A DNA stretch of 64,000 nt. It comes from Ascaphus truei. Its lineage: Eukaryota; Chordata; Amphibia; Anura; Ascaphidae. Position 1 is the first letter of the stretch; each line of letters opens with the position of its first letter. The position numbers were made by a program, and so were the translations under genes. The DNA is taken from positions 40,878,106 through 40,942,105 of the forward strand of contig CM071573.1 in the NCBI GenBank assembly GCA_036426205.1. The letters run 5' to 3'. The notes beneath the pieces are model-generated. The model ran no database searches, had not been told where the DNA came from, and saw only the letters and a program-made list of their open reading frames with translations. Of the stretch, positions 46,115 to 57,699 are shown in pieces.

Positions 46115-46241
46115 TGTGAGGATTGGACCTCGGTCCCGCCCCTGTGCCGCATTGGGTGACACCCATCGCACATGCACTGTGCGCGAGCGTCGCAGTACTT
46201 CAGCCGGCACCGGACCTAGGCACCGCCCCGCGGCAGAGGAT
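46115..46241 (+). repeat. 5' LTR remnant
   Basis: TGTGAGGATTGGACCTCGGT matches the start of the 3' LTR at 49511; similarity runs to GAGGAT (46236-46241) and then stops abruptly at pol-linked sequence. Only the first fifth of the LTR survives. Confidence 0.85.
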
Positions 46242-46285
46242 CACACTGGGAACATTAGCTACTTCTCTTCTCAAGATGCAGGCTT

Positions 46286-46990
46286 TTGATATCAATCACC
46301 CTAACCAGTGACACCATCAAGGCCACAACTCGGGGCCTTCTGGACTCTGGGTCAGGGGGATATTTCATGGACCAGGGATTCGCAGAAAGAAACAAAATCC
46401 CTTTGGCACGTAAAAGTCAACCGGTAGTGCTTGAGGAGATTGACGGTCGACCCTTACAACCCTTTACTTGTTTTAAAAATATCCCTTTCCAGTTGCAGAC
46501 AGGAGAGGTTAATACCGTAAGGATCCAATTTGACGTAATTTTTTCTCCTACCGTCGACGTCATCCTGGGCATCCCATGGCTTCAACTACATAAACCCCGG
46601 ATCGACTGGACAGAAGAACAGCCTTTTCAATGGAGTTCATACTGCCTACAGAACTGCTCTGCACCGTCCAAAGGCCTTTGTGGGGTTTCAGTACCAGAGC
46701 AGGTAACTTCTCATCTGCCTCACATCTACCCTGCATTTCTGGACGTATTCAGCAAGGCTCAATCTGAGGAGCTTCCACCCCACCTATCATTCAACTGCCC
46801 CATCGACCTTCTACCCGGCTCAGTGCCTCCGCGAGGATGTTCTTACCCACTGTCATCTCCAGAGACCAAGGCCATGAAGGACTACATCCAAGAGAACCTG
46901 CAAAGGGGCTTCATCCGGATGTCTTCGTCTCCTGCAGGTGTGGGGTTCTTCTTTGTAATGAAAAAATGGATCCCTCAGATCATGCATTGA
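46286..46990 (+). pseudogene. pol: pol part 1: aspartic protease and start of reverse transcriptase
   Basis: 234-codon open frame. The protease processes the polyprotein. Its catalytic motif is LLDSGSGG with Asp at residue 20 (46343-46345), and a later VDVILGIPWL block (residues about 90-99) is the family's conserved ILG signature. The reverse-transcriptase N-terminus follows: a CPIDLLPGSVPPRG segment (about residues 171-184), then GFIRMSSSPAG and FFFVMKK. Gag should lie upstream but is deleted. The ATG at 46286 is incidental, since in intact elements pol is expressed as part of a polyprotein. The frame is lost around 46960-47010, where coding similarity moves to another frame. Confidence 0.85.
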
Positions 46991-47009
46991 TTATCGGTGA
47001 CGTAACAAA

Positions 47010-47690
47010 ATCACAATAAAGAACTGGTACCCCATACCTCTCATCCCCGAACTCTTTGACAGACTACAGGGTTCCATCATCTTTACTAAATTGAACTTAC
47101 AAGGTGCTTACAATCTTGTAAGAATCCGACAGGGAGATGAGTGGAAAACAGTGTTTAACACCAGGGATGGACATTATGAATACAGTACCTTGTCATGCCT
47201 TTCGGCCTTTGTAATGCTCCCGCGGTATTCCAGGACTTTGTCAACGACGTTTTCAGGGATCGCCTTGACCAATACGTCATAGTCTATCTAAATGACATTC
47301 TAATCTTCTCCAAAACCGCACGTGAACACCTGGGTCATGTCAAACAGGTACTCCAATGACTACGGGAGAATCACTTATTCGCGAAATTGGAGAAGTGTCA
47401 CTTTCATCAGATTATGTCGTCCTTTCTGGGCTACATCATCTCCAATACTGGCCTTGCCATGGATCCAGCAATAGTGAAAGCAGTTTTAGATTGGCCTCGC
47501 CCTACGACCCTAAAGGCTGTACAATGGTTCTTAGGCTTCGCAAACTACTACCGAAGGTTCATACAAAACTTTTCATCTGTAGTAGCACCCATTACGGCAT
47601 CGACACAGAAAGGAGCTGACCCGGCACTTTGGTCTCCTGCAGCCCCTCAAGCATCCGAGAAGCTAAAAACAGCCTTTGTGTCAGCCCCCG
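47010..47690 (+). pseudogene. pol: pol part 2: reverse transcriptase palm and thumb
   Basis: Copies element RNA into DNA when intact. Recognisable blocks are [14 protein letters not shown] (47090-47133, one frame), then, after a shift near 47190-47215, FVNDVF and the active-site box. The box reads YLND at 47285-47296 in place of the YxDD expected, so the first catalytic Asp is Asn (codon AAT, 47291-47293). An in-frame TGA lies at 47357-47359. The connection region contains FLGYIIS (about 47420) and FLGFANYYRRFI (47527-47563), hallmarks of Ty3/gypsy. The frame is lost again near 47690. The copy cannot make functional enzyme. Confidence 0.88.
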
Positions 47691-47696
47691 GGCTGG

Positions 47697-48131
47697 TGCA
47701 TCAATCCAGGAGTACCCTTCAATCTCGAGGTGGACGCTTCAGATGTTGGGACCTGGGCAATCCTGTCCCAAAGGAAAAACCCAGAAGCCAAGCTACACCC
47801 CTGTGCGTTCTTTTCCAAAAACTTCTCGACTACCGAACATAATTAAGACGTGGGCAATCGTGAACTGTTAGCCATCAAGATGGCCTTGGAGGAATGGAGG
47901 CATTTGCTTGAGGACACCAAAAACCCTGTAACTATACTGACGGACCATAAAAATCTCTTATACATCAAAGGCGCTCGTCGCTTGGGGTCTGGACAAACTC
48001 GAAGGTCCCTTTTCTTCTCTCGCTTCAACTTCATTATTTCCTATCAACCAGGTTATAAAAACGTGAAGGCAGACTTCCCCCATCATGTATCATCTCTGCC
48101 AACACATTTGATGCTATGGAGGACATTATGA
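47697..48131 (+). pseudogene. pol: pol part 3: RNase H
   Basis: RNase H removes the RNA strand during reverse transcription. Acidic residues expected of the family are visible: VDASD with Asp at 47733, NRELLAI with Glu at 47862 and TDHKNL with Asp at 47943, all in one frame. A TAA stop at 47844-47846 interrupts it. It is followed by a decayed linker ([12 protein letters not shown], near 48043-48078). Confidence 0.85.
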
Positions 48132-48206
48132 GAGGTCAGTCTGATATTCCGGAGGTTCTCTAAGTTTCAGCGGGACGTCTCCTCACCGCACCAGCCTACC
48201 GTCAAA

Positions 48207-49008
48207 ATGTTTTGGAATGGGGTCATTCATCGAAAAGCTCCGGTCATCCAGGTACAAGTAGAACTATTGATCTTCTGGAAAGGACCTTTTTGGTGGTCAG
48301 GGATGCGCAAGGATATAAAGGAATTTGTCACCACATGTACCACTTGTGTCCAGAACAAAACTCCCCGTAACAGAACTCCAGGGTTCCTACGACCCCTTCC
48401 GATTCCGGATCGTCCATGGACTCATCTTTCCATGGACTTCATCGTGAAACTACCTATATCCATAAGGTAGGAACACCATTCTAGTGGTCGTCGACCGATT
48501 CTCTAAGCAAGCCCATTTCATTCCCCTCAAGGGTCTACCCAATGCCCTCAAACTATCCGAAATCTTTATCAAGAGGTGTTCCATCTTCATGGGGTCTCCC
48601 AAGTCATTGTGTCAGATTGAGGCTCACAATTTATCTCAAAATTCTGGCGGACCTTCTGCAAACAACTTGGGATCTCCCTTCACTTTTCTTCCGGCTATTA
48701 TCCTCAGACTAATGGTCAGACGGAGCAGACAAATCAATCACTGGAACAGTTCATCCGCTGCTTCTGATACCCAGGACAACTGGGCAGATCTCCTGCCGTG
48801 GACCGAATTCTCTCATAACAATCTGCCTAATGAGTCGACTAAGGACTTGCCATTCTTTTCTAATTTCGGCTTCCATCCCTCAGCTCTTCCTACTGCAGGA
48901 CGTGGATCCGGGGAAGAAGCAGAAGACAACAGGATTCTGCATCTTCAAGAATCATGGAGGAAGATTCAGGAGTATCTCAGAAACGCAGTCTCCATACAGA
49001 AGAAGTAG
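48207..49008 (+). pseudogene. pol: pol part 4: integrase zinc finger and catalytic core
   Basis: Integrase inserts the DNA copy. A CTTC zinc-ligand pair is visible (near 48337-48348). The catalytic triad codons are all present in the same frame: Asp in SMDFIVKLP (48435-48437), Asp at 48615-48617 and Glu in GQTEQ (48723-48725), with 35 residues between the second Asp and the Glu (DD35E). The reading frame is nevertheless broken by TAG at 48468-48470, a shifted segment from about 48480 to 48575 and TGA at 48618-48620, directly after the second Asp, with another TGA after the Glu region. The copy is dead, though the catalytic codons survive. Confidence 0.88.
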
Positions 49009-49508
49009 GTTGACCGGCATCACCGTGAAGCACCTACCTACAATCCGGGGAAAAAGGTATGGCTGTCCACCAAGAATATCCAGCTGAAGGTTCCTTCAGA
49101 AAAATTGCCACCCCGATTTATTAGCCCCATTCCCTGTCATCGAGAAGGGCAACCCGGTGGCCTACCAGCTAAGGTTGCCAGATTCCATGAGGATTCCTTC
49201 TGTATTCCACTCCTCATTACTTAAACCCTTCATACAGGATCCTCACTCTCCTGCCTCGGTGTCCCCTCTGGAACACCTCCTGGTTGAGGGACAACAGAAA
49301 TTTGAAGTCCAGACGGTCCTAGACTCCAGGTTTACCAGAGGAAAGCTCCAATACCTGGTTCATTGGACGGGCTTTGGCCCCGAAGTGCGTTCTTGGATGA
49401 CAAGGGACCAACTGCATGCACCTAGGCTCATTCGGGCCTTATATCAAAGGTTTCCCTCCAAACCATCCCTGGGACGCCCTGAGGTCACCCCTGAAGGGGG
49501 GGGGGTGT
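49009..49508 (+). pseudogene. pol: pol part 5: integrase C-terminus and chromodomain
   Basis: A GPY/F-type C-terminal module (YNPGKKVWL-like then PFPVIEKG; frames mixed at 49009-49150) is followed by an open frame from 49157. Within that ORF, residues 48-90 form a chromodomain: FEVQTVLDSRF, KLQYLVHWTGFG and SWMTRDQL. Chromodomains bind methylated histone tails and direct integration in chromoviruses. The aromatic positions Y and W are kept; the usual TWEP-type segment reads SWMT. The ORF reads on into the 3' LTR without the expected stop. Confidence 0.85.
49493..49505 (+). other. Polypurine tract
   Basis: GAA followed by ten G, five bases before the 3' LTR start at 49511. This is the usual site for plus-strand DNA priming. 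Confidence 0.8.
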
Positions 49509-49510
49509 AC

Positions 49511-50182
49511 TGTGAAGATTGGACCTCGGTCCTGCCCCATGACGCATTGGGTGACGCGTCCCGTGATGCATTGGGTGACGCATTGGGTGATGCCCCTTGT
49601 GCGAGCGCCGCAGTACTCCTGCCAGCACTGGACCTAGGTCCGCCCCTGCACCGTGTCCCAACGGAGGATGCTCCTGCCTCCAATACACGTCGTGTCGCAT
49701 GACCAGAAGCACTCGAGGGGTTAATGCTAACAATTATTCCACAGCTGTGATACACTCCACCCCTGCCTATAGGTACACAGTCTATGTGTGATGACTCAGC
49801 CTTCCCATTGGCTCTCTGTGCTTTATATGCTCAGCCAGCCCCTAGGCAAATTGGCTAAGCATAAATTTGTGTTTATGTACTAGTGCTTGCCTCAAGCATC
49901 CTGCTGCCCTGTGCATTCTGCTTGATCTCTTGTACCTTAGCTTGAACCCGGACCTCTACCTTCTCTTACCCCTGGACCGTGGCTACGCAGAACGACCATC
50001 CGACTTCTCCAATCCTAGACCACGTCGAATATTACGACTATCCTGACCTCTCCTACCCTAACCCAGCTACACGATTACGGCTCTGCATTCTGGACGTGGT
50101 TGCGCGGTTGTTGGTCGGTTCATTCTAACATCCCCACCTCAGCCCTGCAGTCCCGTCCTGTTTGTGCTGAGCACTCGTTACA
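49511..50182 (+). repeat. 3' LTR (672 bp)
   Basis: Starts TGTGAAGATTGG and ends GCACTCGTTACA. An internal tandem motif GCATTGGGTGACGC occurs three times near the start (49540-49595). A TATA-like CTTTATATGC lies at 49821-49830. The end parallels the solo LTR at 38300-39093. Confidence 0.88.
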
Positions 50183-50289
50183 GGGTGGAGCCTGCCCCTG
50201 CCGTCCGACCCGGAAGTCAATTACAACATCAGGTGTTTGCCGCCAGGACAAGCTACACTCCACAGGTAAGAGCTGTGGACTGTGACTGG

Positions 50290-50480
50290 GCACTTTCAGC
50301 AAGGAGTGGGCCTGAGAGATACAAGGGTGCCGAGAGATGGAGGGGGGCTGAGAGATGGCGTGTGGATGAGAGATGGAGGGGGGCCGAGAGATGGAAATAA
50401 TTTAGACTGGTGGCGGCTTTGAGAGTCTCAGTTAGATTGTTTCAGTTGTGAGTTGCATTACCGAGAGATGGAGCGAGGAG
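50290..50480 (+). repeat. GAGAGATGG minisatellite interrupted by a LINE fragment
   Basis: Units of about 18 bp (GAGAGATGGAGGGGGGC and variants) at 50310-50396 resume at 50462. The interruption (50397-50461, TTTAGACTGGTGGCGGCTTT) matches the Rex1-like LINE at 41642-41705. Confidence 0.65.
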
Positions 50481-50484
50481 GGGG

Positions 50485-52650
50485 AAAGTAATGGAGGGAG
50501 GGAGAATGATGTGGTGGAGGAGCGAAGAAATTAAATGAATATATGGAGGAGAGAAAAAGACGGGCGGAGAGAGAATGGTCTGGGAGAGAAACTGTATTTG
50601 TCACTAAAACATATAGGAAATGTATAGCTTTAAATTTTAAGTTTTCTACTGGATTTCGGCGTCCCATATTATAAAAACTTAAATGTGTCAACCCAATAAT
50701 CCTGAATTATAAAGCAATACTGCTTATAACAGCATGTTTCTTCTAATAGCTAAAGGCTAACAAAAAGTTATTAGTACCTACCCAATAATTACAATTATTT
50801 AACAAATACTCTATGCACAATGTGGCAAAATCATTAGGGAAACTACAGTTATGGGGCATTGTAGGCTCTGGTTACAAGAAAATCATCAGGGTGTACCTGG
50901 GATGAATCTGCATCCTGGGGCAATTTTAGGGGAAGGAACTCAGTATATTCTATTCATCATGTATGCTTATATTACTGTTGTTACTACGATCAGTTCATTT
51001 CAGGTCTTCTATCGATTGAAGTATAAAGGACTAGAGGGTCTTCCTTTTGCAGTGCTGTTCTTAAACGAGCTGTGACCTAATTTCTTTGGCGTTGTAAATA
51101 AAATGATTATGAGAGACTCTAGTAATTTTATGCTCGCTTAACCCTTGACGGACTGCTCTGCTTTCTGGTGGGTTCCGATTTCATTGGAAGTTATGCAAAA
51201 AGGGAAATGATGCAGGTCCCCCATGTGATGTACAAACCAAAGGTAGATGAGCTCACAAGAGAGATACAGGGAGATTAGCATTCCAAGCCATTTACCTGCA
51301 ATCTCTGTACATGATCTCTGCACAAATAGAAGTATGTATTTGTAGCAGGGGTTACTCCATCAAAATATGGGGGTTTACTACATTTTGAGGAAAGCTGTTA
51401 AGGGCAGCAGGGGTTGTCACCATCCAAAATCAACATGGTGCCTTGGCAGCAGTCTGTATGTTGAGCTTACTTTCAATTATATTTTGTTTAAAGAAAAGAG
51501 TTAAACTAGAACTGTATAGAGATAGTAACATTATTCAGTTGCTGACAGTAATGTTACTTTTTGCTGGAGCTATCTAGGCAAGGCTCTGCGCCTTATAGTG
51601 AGAGGACATTCAGCAGAGCTATATAAGGATATGATTTAGAGAACCATTATTAAGCTCATAAAGAAAGCTGCAGAGAGGGGACTGTGTCTGTGGCATGGTG
51701 CTGATTTATCGGAGCACTGTGGCTATGCTCGGCTAAATGAAAAAACTCAAACCCAGCGAATGAATGGAATATTTAATTGCCTTGGATAACTTTTTGCCTG
51801 AGCCAAAAAACAAAACAGAGCGAGCAGTAAAAAGCTGCACCTGATTTATTCTACTCTTTCACTAGCCTCTGTGCTCTAAATAAAATGCGACACGGAAGTG
51901 GATTAGAAAGGATCAGGACATATCCCCCCCTGTTAAAGAGAAAGAAGCTTGGAGCTCCAACGAAACATGAATGCTTTGTTGATTAGAGACTGAGTGCGTT
52001 TTGTGTTATACGGCTCCATAAACAGAAACTAAGCCGGATTTGCTTCTGCATGAAGACCGCCAGCTTTACATTTACCTCACAAGGGTCTCTTATTAGTAGT
52101 CACACAGAGGGAAGGTGATCGCCCAAAGCCCTCACATGGCTTCATAAATGTTTACTGGATTTATTTTGAAACAGGTGCCAGAGTTTTGGAGTCATCTGCA
52201 CTTTGTGCTAACGCTCCTTATACTTCCATCAAACTTGACGTTCGTTTTTGATTTCTATACACTGGTACATTAAAGGGAGAATCCCTCCAAGGATCAAAGT
52301 GTACTAATGGGAGTGACATGTTTCCCCTTAATGCTACACTCCCCATCGTTTCAAAGGGGTTTCTGTGAATGAAGTCAAAAAGTCTCATGTTTAAGGAACG
52401 GGTCTTTTTAAAAATAAAGATCCTGGTACGAGACCCATTGGTAGATCCAAAAGGCAATGTGCAAGTCCGTCTATATAATAGTCTATTTTTATTATTTTAC
52501 TGCACATACCCATGTGTGCACAGGGAGTTCTAGGTATGAGTAAATAACAATAATAATGAGAAAGAACAGCGCCGTGCTTGCTCATTTAACATGAGACAGA
52601 GATTATGATGTGAGTTCAGATATCTTCCCTTGCTGGCTTCCAATAAGATA
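50485..52650. other. Unique interval with candidate conserved non-coding DNA
   Basis: No gene supported. 51590-51930 is a repeat-free block of balanced composition (for example GCTGATTTATCGGAGCACTG) and is the best conserved non-coding candidate here. 51005-51075 has an acceptor-like CAG but no convincing exon. Confidence 0.4.
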
Positions 52651-52658
52651 ATCTAAAA

Positions 52659-52865
52659 CAGGGGTGCTCAACTCCTGTCCTCAAGACCCATCAACAGGTC
52701 AGATTTGCAGGCAATCCCAGCTTCAGCACAGGTGGCTCAATCAGTCTCTGCTTCAGCACAGGTGGTTTAGTCTGCAACTGAGGCTCTGATTGAGCCACCT
52801 GTGCTGGGACATCCTGAAAACCTGACCTGATGGGGGAGCTTGAGGACTGTAGTTGAGCATCCCTG
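52659..52865. mobile_element. Palindromic hAT MITE, copy 11 (extra internal unit)
   Basis: Left end CAGGGGTGCTCAACTCC, right end GTAGTTGAGCATCCCTG. Flanks ATCTAAAA / ATCTAAGC agree at 6 of 8. The left arm holds two CTTCAGCACAGGTGG units. Confidence 0.82.
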
Positions 52866-52874
52866 ATCTAAGCT

Positions 52875-54415
52875 AAAAGACTTACTGAAGGGTTACAAAA
52901 AATGCTTGGTTTCATTCTTTCCCATTGCCTCACAAATTGGGACACACCTACTGTTATCCTCACTACTGTAGTAAAAAAGGCATTGTAAACATATTTTCAG
53001 AAATACTGTTCAGAGATCAATAAATACATTCAAAGTGAGAGACTCCAGAAAGTAACCATTGTAACTATTGCTCAGAATGGACAGTAAAAAATAATTGTGT
53101 GTGTTATACGAGTTGTGACAATATACAAATAATATGTCCCAGATTACTTTCAAAATCCTGTATTCTTACCAGTTAAAATATTGGTATCAATACGTATCGA
53201 TTGGTATCGGGATTGTAAACATAATTCAAACACTTCTAGACCTCACGGCGAACGAGTATTTGTGCCAGGTATAGCCTGTTGTGGTAACTTCAGTTCTGAA
53301 ATGGTACGTTAAGTTAGGCTTGTAATGCAGAATGCAGATGCAGAATGCCAGGTGGTCCGCCACACTACAAGAGAGGCTCTGCAGATACATTCCTAAGCCA
53401 GCAGGCACAGTGCTTTCCATGAGATTATATCCCTTTTGTTTAGAAAAGCCACAGAAACATATAAGCAAAGAGCAGGTATAATGTGGAAACTTCTGAATAT
53501 GATGGTGTATTTTCTTCACCAGTGTAAATATTGTAATATTTTGCTCAGTAGCCATGAAAGAATGGAATCCATGACGTTTGTCATTCAATATTTGTTATAC
53601 TCTGACATGAAAATGTTTCAGTTCCCATAAGCCCGTTCACTGCGTTGGCTCCTGCAGCCCATTTCTTACAAAATAGGAAGTGAAAATCAGTAGCATTTAG
53701 CTACATTCACTTTCTAAACCAGAGGTCCCCAACTGCAGTCCTGAAGAACCTCTAACAATCCAGGGTTTAAGAATATCCTCACATTAGCACCGGTGGCTCA
53801 ATCATTTTGACCAAACCACCTGAGCTTGGGACTGGAGTTCACCTAATGACAACACAGCTTGCCCAGTATACATTTTATTTTAACAGTATATTAAAATTGA
53901 AAAAGGAAAGAGAGAGCGTTGTGTGGAGTGGTGGAAATATTGTGTCCCTTTAAAGATGAACCCTGTGCCAGTCACCGTAAAGGTGTTCATGGAAGATTCA
54001 GAATTATAGAACTTGTAAATCATTGCAAAATAATACAAGCAACTCGATCAATACGACATTCACACTGAACCTCAAGCTCACATCTGCCGAGCCTAAACAA
54101 CCAAAATAAGTGTGGTACTTTGTACTAAATAAATAACCTTTGTAGGAAATATGTTTAATCTCACACAGTAACACACCAATGAATGTTATAAGCCCTTCAT
54201 TCACTCCCTTTTAACGAGTGAGAGATGCTCCAATAAGAGTGACTTCTAGTAATACAGAAAGTAATGGTCCTAAGGGGTAGGTCTATTGGTTATAATTTGA
54301 GTGTTGCTGTGCGAAGGATCAATGTCTTGTGTAAACCAAGGGTGCCCGAAGGCTGTGAGAGCCCTGAAAATACAGCTTGGACTTCAAGGGTGGGGCCATG
54401 TTGTAGAATGTAAGT
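52875..54415. other. Mostly unique interval
   Basis: Apart from the degenerate hAT copy at 53720-53847 nothing is recognised. The 120-codon minus-strand ORF at 53226-53588 has no domain and is taken as chance. Confidence 0.35.
53720..53847. mobile_element. Degenerate palindromic hAT MITE
   Basis: CAGAGGTCCCCAACTGCAGTC and GGACTGGAGTTCACC are decayed ends; CCGGTGGCTCAATCATTTTG is a decayed internal unit. Probably an older subfamily. Confidence 0.55.
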
Positions 54416-54420
54416 AAGTG

Positions 54421-54611
54421 TAAGACTACACTCATAGTGCCAGCGATGGCGATGTGACGGTCAGGCGACAGTCGCTGGAAAATCAAATAGAGATGACTTC
54501 CAGCTACCGCGACCAATCCATCGCGTCGCGCTTACTATAAGCGCACGCGACGGTGGCAATGCATTTGTTTTGCCGTGATGTTGCGTCGTCGGCACTATAA
54601 CTGCAGCCTTA
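54421..54611. mobile_element. CpG-rich foldback MITE, copy 1
   Basis: Shares ACTATAAGCGCACGCGACGG and TGCATTTGTTTTGCCGTGA with the copies at 57371 and 59374. Terminal text CATAGTGCCAGCG / CGGCACTATAACTGCAGCC is inverted. Superfamily unknown. Confidence 0.65.
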
Positions 54612-54614
54612 GAT

Positions 54615-57365
54615 GTAATGTCTTATGGAATCAAAATTCTGATGTTTTCTGTTGTCTAAATAACCAGGGAAACTTCTAGAGAAGGCTGGTGATCATTGCC
54701 AACCTCTGGAAACTTCCAGGTGAAATATTATTATTGGTATTATTAATATTATAAATGGATGGTTCTCAGGGAGTGGTTGATGTTATACTAGTTGGAGGAT
54801 GCTGTGTGCTGCTGAAATATAGGAAGTATTGTGGCAGATAGTGCAGCTGCATCACTGTTCCTGGATGCTTACCAGCTCACCACGAGGCCAAACCTTAAAA
54901 CAGGACTGAGCTTCCCATCACTGATTGGACCGCTGCTGAACTGGGATTATGGATTCTGTGACCTTCCAGAGACTTAGTACTGTTTCTTACTCCAGGCTTA
55001 AGCAATGATAAATACAGTGTTCCTAGTACAAAGTGACACTGGTAACCAAGTCCGGGTGAATTCTTTCTGCGATCTTGTGTTTTAATGATAAAGTTAATTT
55101 ATATTTCTATAAAGGAAAGTGTTCTGTGTGTCCCTGGAGCAGGAAGTAGTACAAAGCAGATGACAGCAAAATCCTCTATGTAGATATCTGCTATACTGTA
55201 TATGCCAAAATAGGCAATGTGCTGAAGGAAACTCCTCATATGAGCATATGACAGCATATGACTCAAATGCATTGTTAATGTCTATTATGGAAAATGTACT
55301 TGTGTCCGTTCATTTTAATGAAATATATTGGCATCGAAAAGCGTATCAATCCTCTGCAATATCAAAATATGGGTTTAGAGGAGCAGAACAAAAAAATTGA
55401 GGTATACCAAAAATTAGAGACTTCAAAAACATAAAGGATGATCAATGTTATCTATGGAAATATGTAACCAATATTTTACAAAGAAAGCCACAATAAATAT
55501 TTCCAGTGGAATAGAACTATAAGACATTTTTGGTGAGCAAACTCCAGGAGAGCCAGCCGGCATTTTACTAAATAACACCATGCTTTATTGCCAGTAACCC
55601 TACGAGTCTATTTATGCATTTCTTTACATTTATGTGCATTAGTGCACTTTAAAAATGCAGTGCTAGCTACAAGACCACTCAAGATAAGTAACATCTTTGG
55701 ACTTTGAGTCTACTTGCAATACTTAACAGCTGGAAACTGCAGCCTACAGATGTCCAGACCCCTCTAAACCAGAGACGGATAATAGGGAGCACACAGAAGC
55801 ACATATATTTACTGCCGTACACGTTCACTTCCTTCAAATAAATGTACATCTCCCGTCCTGTTCTTGCAAAATGAATATAGCAAAACCTTTTGAAAATGTT
55901 TATTTAATACAAAATAGGCATTTTAGAATTTATTCTGAGCCAAGACAAATAGGGTACAAGTATTTAGGGGCTTATTCTATAACAGCATTATAGTCAATGG
56001 GAGTTTCCGTGTGACAGTGCCCCGATCTGCACTATCGCGGTTAACTTGGCCCATATTAGTGTGAACAGAGTTAGGATGTCTGAAGATTGACGTCCCCCAA
56101 GTTGACTTTAAGGTCCGTACATCCAACATTTGGTAAGAACCAGGGGAATTACGACACCACTTTGGGGCTCCCTCCTACAGTGCTACAGTACCTTCTTTAC
56201 AATAACATATCATTGGTGGAGAATAAAATGACATTGCTTCTTTAACCCTCCATTTCTAAAGATCCCGATAAGAAAGTTTGTTGGGCTCACAAATAGTAAA
56301 TGGGTTAAGACATAAGATATTAAAGATGCTTAGAAAGCCCTCATTAATTTCATTCTCAATCAAGTAGGGATCATTATGTCAACACCGTTTATTGCTCTTG
56401 CAGAATATGCTAGTGACTTTAAATAAATAATTTAAAAAAAACTTCTTGTGTGTATGCCAAATGTCAATACAGAAACCCAATACCAAATCATATTAGCCAT
56501 AATTAAGATTAAAGGGGCAGTTTTCAATCCTTCACAGCTGCCACGACAGACATTTGCCCCAAAGTCACACACAGGTGGACAGATAATCAAGATGTGCGCA
56601 TAAATCTTTAACAGCTAACCCATCTAGAGAGGATAGAAGTGTAGGAATGCTAACATAAGCAATAGATAGACATATAAGCAATCAGGGTGTTGATTTATTT
56701 GGAATGCTTTTAGTGAGATAAGTATTAGAGCTGTCAATTGAACAGTAATTCCCCAATGAAAACATGGGCATTCTTGAAAGTTGCTACAGAATTGCTAGGC
56801 ATCAACTTGGAAAAATGTAGTACAGTATTTCTAGTTGATTTAAATGTGTAGTTGTGAAATATACAGTATCTAGTAAAGACAAAAATTATAGTGTTAGAGA
56901 AAATGGATGTAAATGCATGAAATTTAAAATCCTACAAACAAGAGGATGCTTCATATCTGCAATATCAATTTTCTATACATATTAGCCTGGCAAATGCCTT
57001 TTCTTTATGTACAAATAACGTCTATCTGACTGGAAATCCTAATTGTAATTGTTCCCAGTTAGAACCTGGAGGTTTGGGATAACACTCAAGAAAACTGGAA
57101 CTCAGATTGAACTTCCAGTTCGTTTCTCAAAGTGTTAAATTCTGACTGTGGCAAATCAGATAGGTATTGTCTAAAATAGTTACAGTTTGATGGCATCAAT
57201 TCATCATTCAAGAGTCCACAGATATAGAAAATATGGTTTACAATGTAAAATATGGTTTACATTTTCCAACAGGTTCAGTTAAAACAATGTGTCTGCTCTT
57301 ACATACCGAACCTGTCTCAAGTCCCCAAGTTATATGTTTAATCACAGAGAGACTACAGATGTAGC
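54615..57365. other. Unique interval, no gene seen
   Basis: Long AT-rich DNA with almost no ORF above 60 codons. A small unclassified repeat may lie at 55970-56060 (GGGGCTTATTCTATAACAGC). No gene or RNA gene supported. Confidence 0.4.
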
Positions 57366-57370
57366 GAGAC

Positions 57371-57570
57371 TTAGGCTGCGCTTATAGTGCCAGCGACGCG
57401 ACGGCGATGCTGACGTCACGTTGCGGTCACTGGAAAAATCAAATTGAAGTGACTTCCAGCGATCGCGACCAAGCCGTCGCACCGCGCCTACTATAAGCGC
57501 ACGCGACGGCGTCAATACATTTGTTTTGACGTGATGTCGCATCGCTGTCACTGGCACTACAAGCGCGGCC
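57371..57570. mobile_element. CpG-rich foldback MITE, copy 2 (most complete)
   Basis: Left end TTAGGCTGCGCTTATAGTGC and right end GGCACTACAAGCGCGGCC are inverted repeats. The interior is palindromic and CpG-dense in an AT-rich setting. The target duplication is not clear. Confidence 0.7.
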
Positions 57571-57699
57571 AAACTGTCCCCAGCACTGCGAACAAATGGC
57601 CGCAGCGCTGGAGAGTGTGTCTGCCGCGTTCGCACTGCAGGGGGGTCTATGATTCCAGATCGAACCCCAGTGTTCCTGACAACCAGTGTTCCTGACGTG

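Larger units (their letters stand above)
46115..50182 (+). mobile_element. Ty3/gypsy chromovirus (sushi-like), internally deleted
   Basis: LTR retrotransposon flanked by a perfect 5-bp target duplication GGGTG (46110-46114, 50183-50187). Order: 127-bp 5' LTR remnant, protease, reverse transcriptase, RNase H, integrase with C-terminal chromodomain, polypurine tract, full 3' LTR. Gag, primer-binding site and most of the 5' LTR are absent, leaving 4.07 kb. Frameshifts, stops and an active-site substitution make it inactive. Chromodomain-bearing Ty3/gypsy elements of this kind (sushi-type) are known from fish, amphibians and reptiles. Confidence 0.92.

Noticed and set aside
53226..53588. 120-codon minus-strand ORF
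   Set aside because: No recognisable motif; AT-rich unique DNA; a plus-strand ORF overlaps it.
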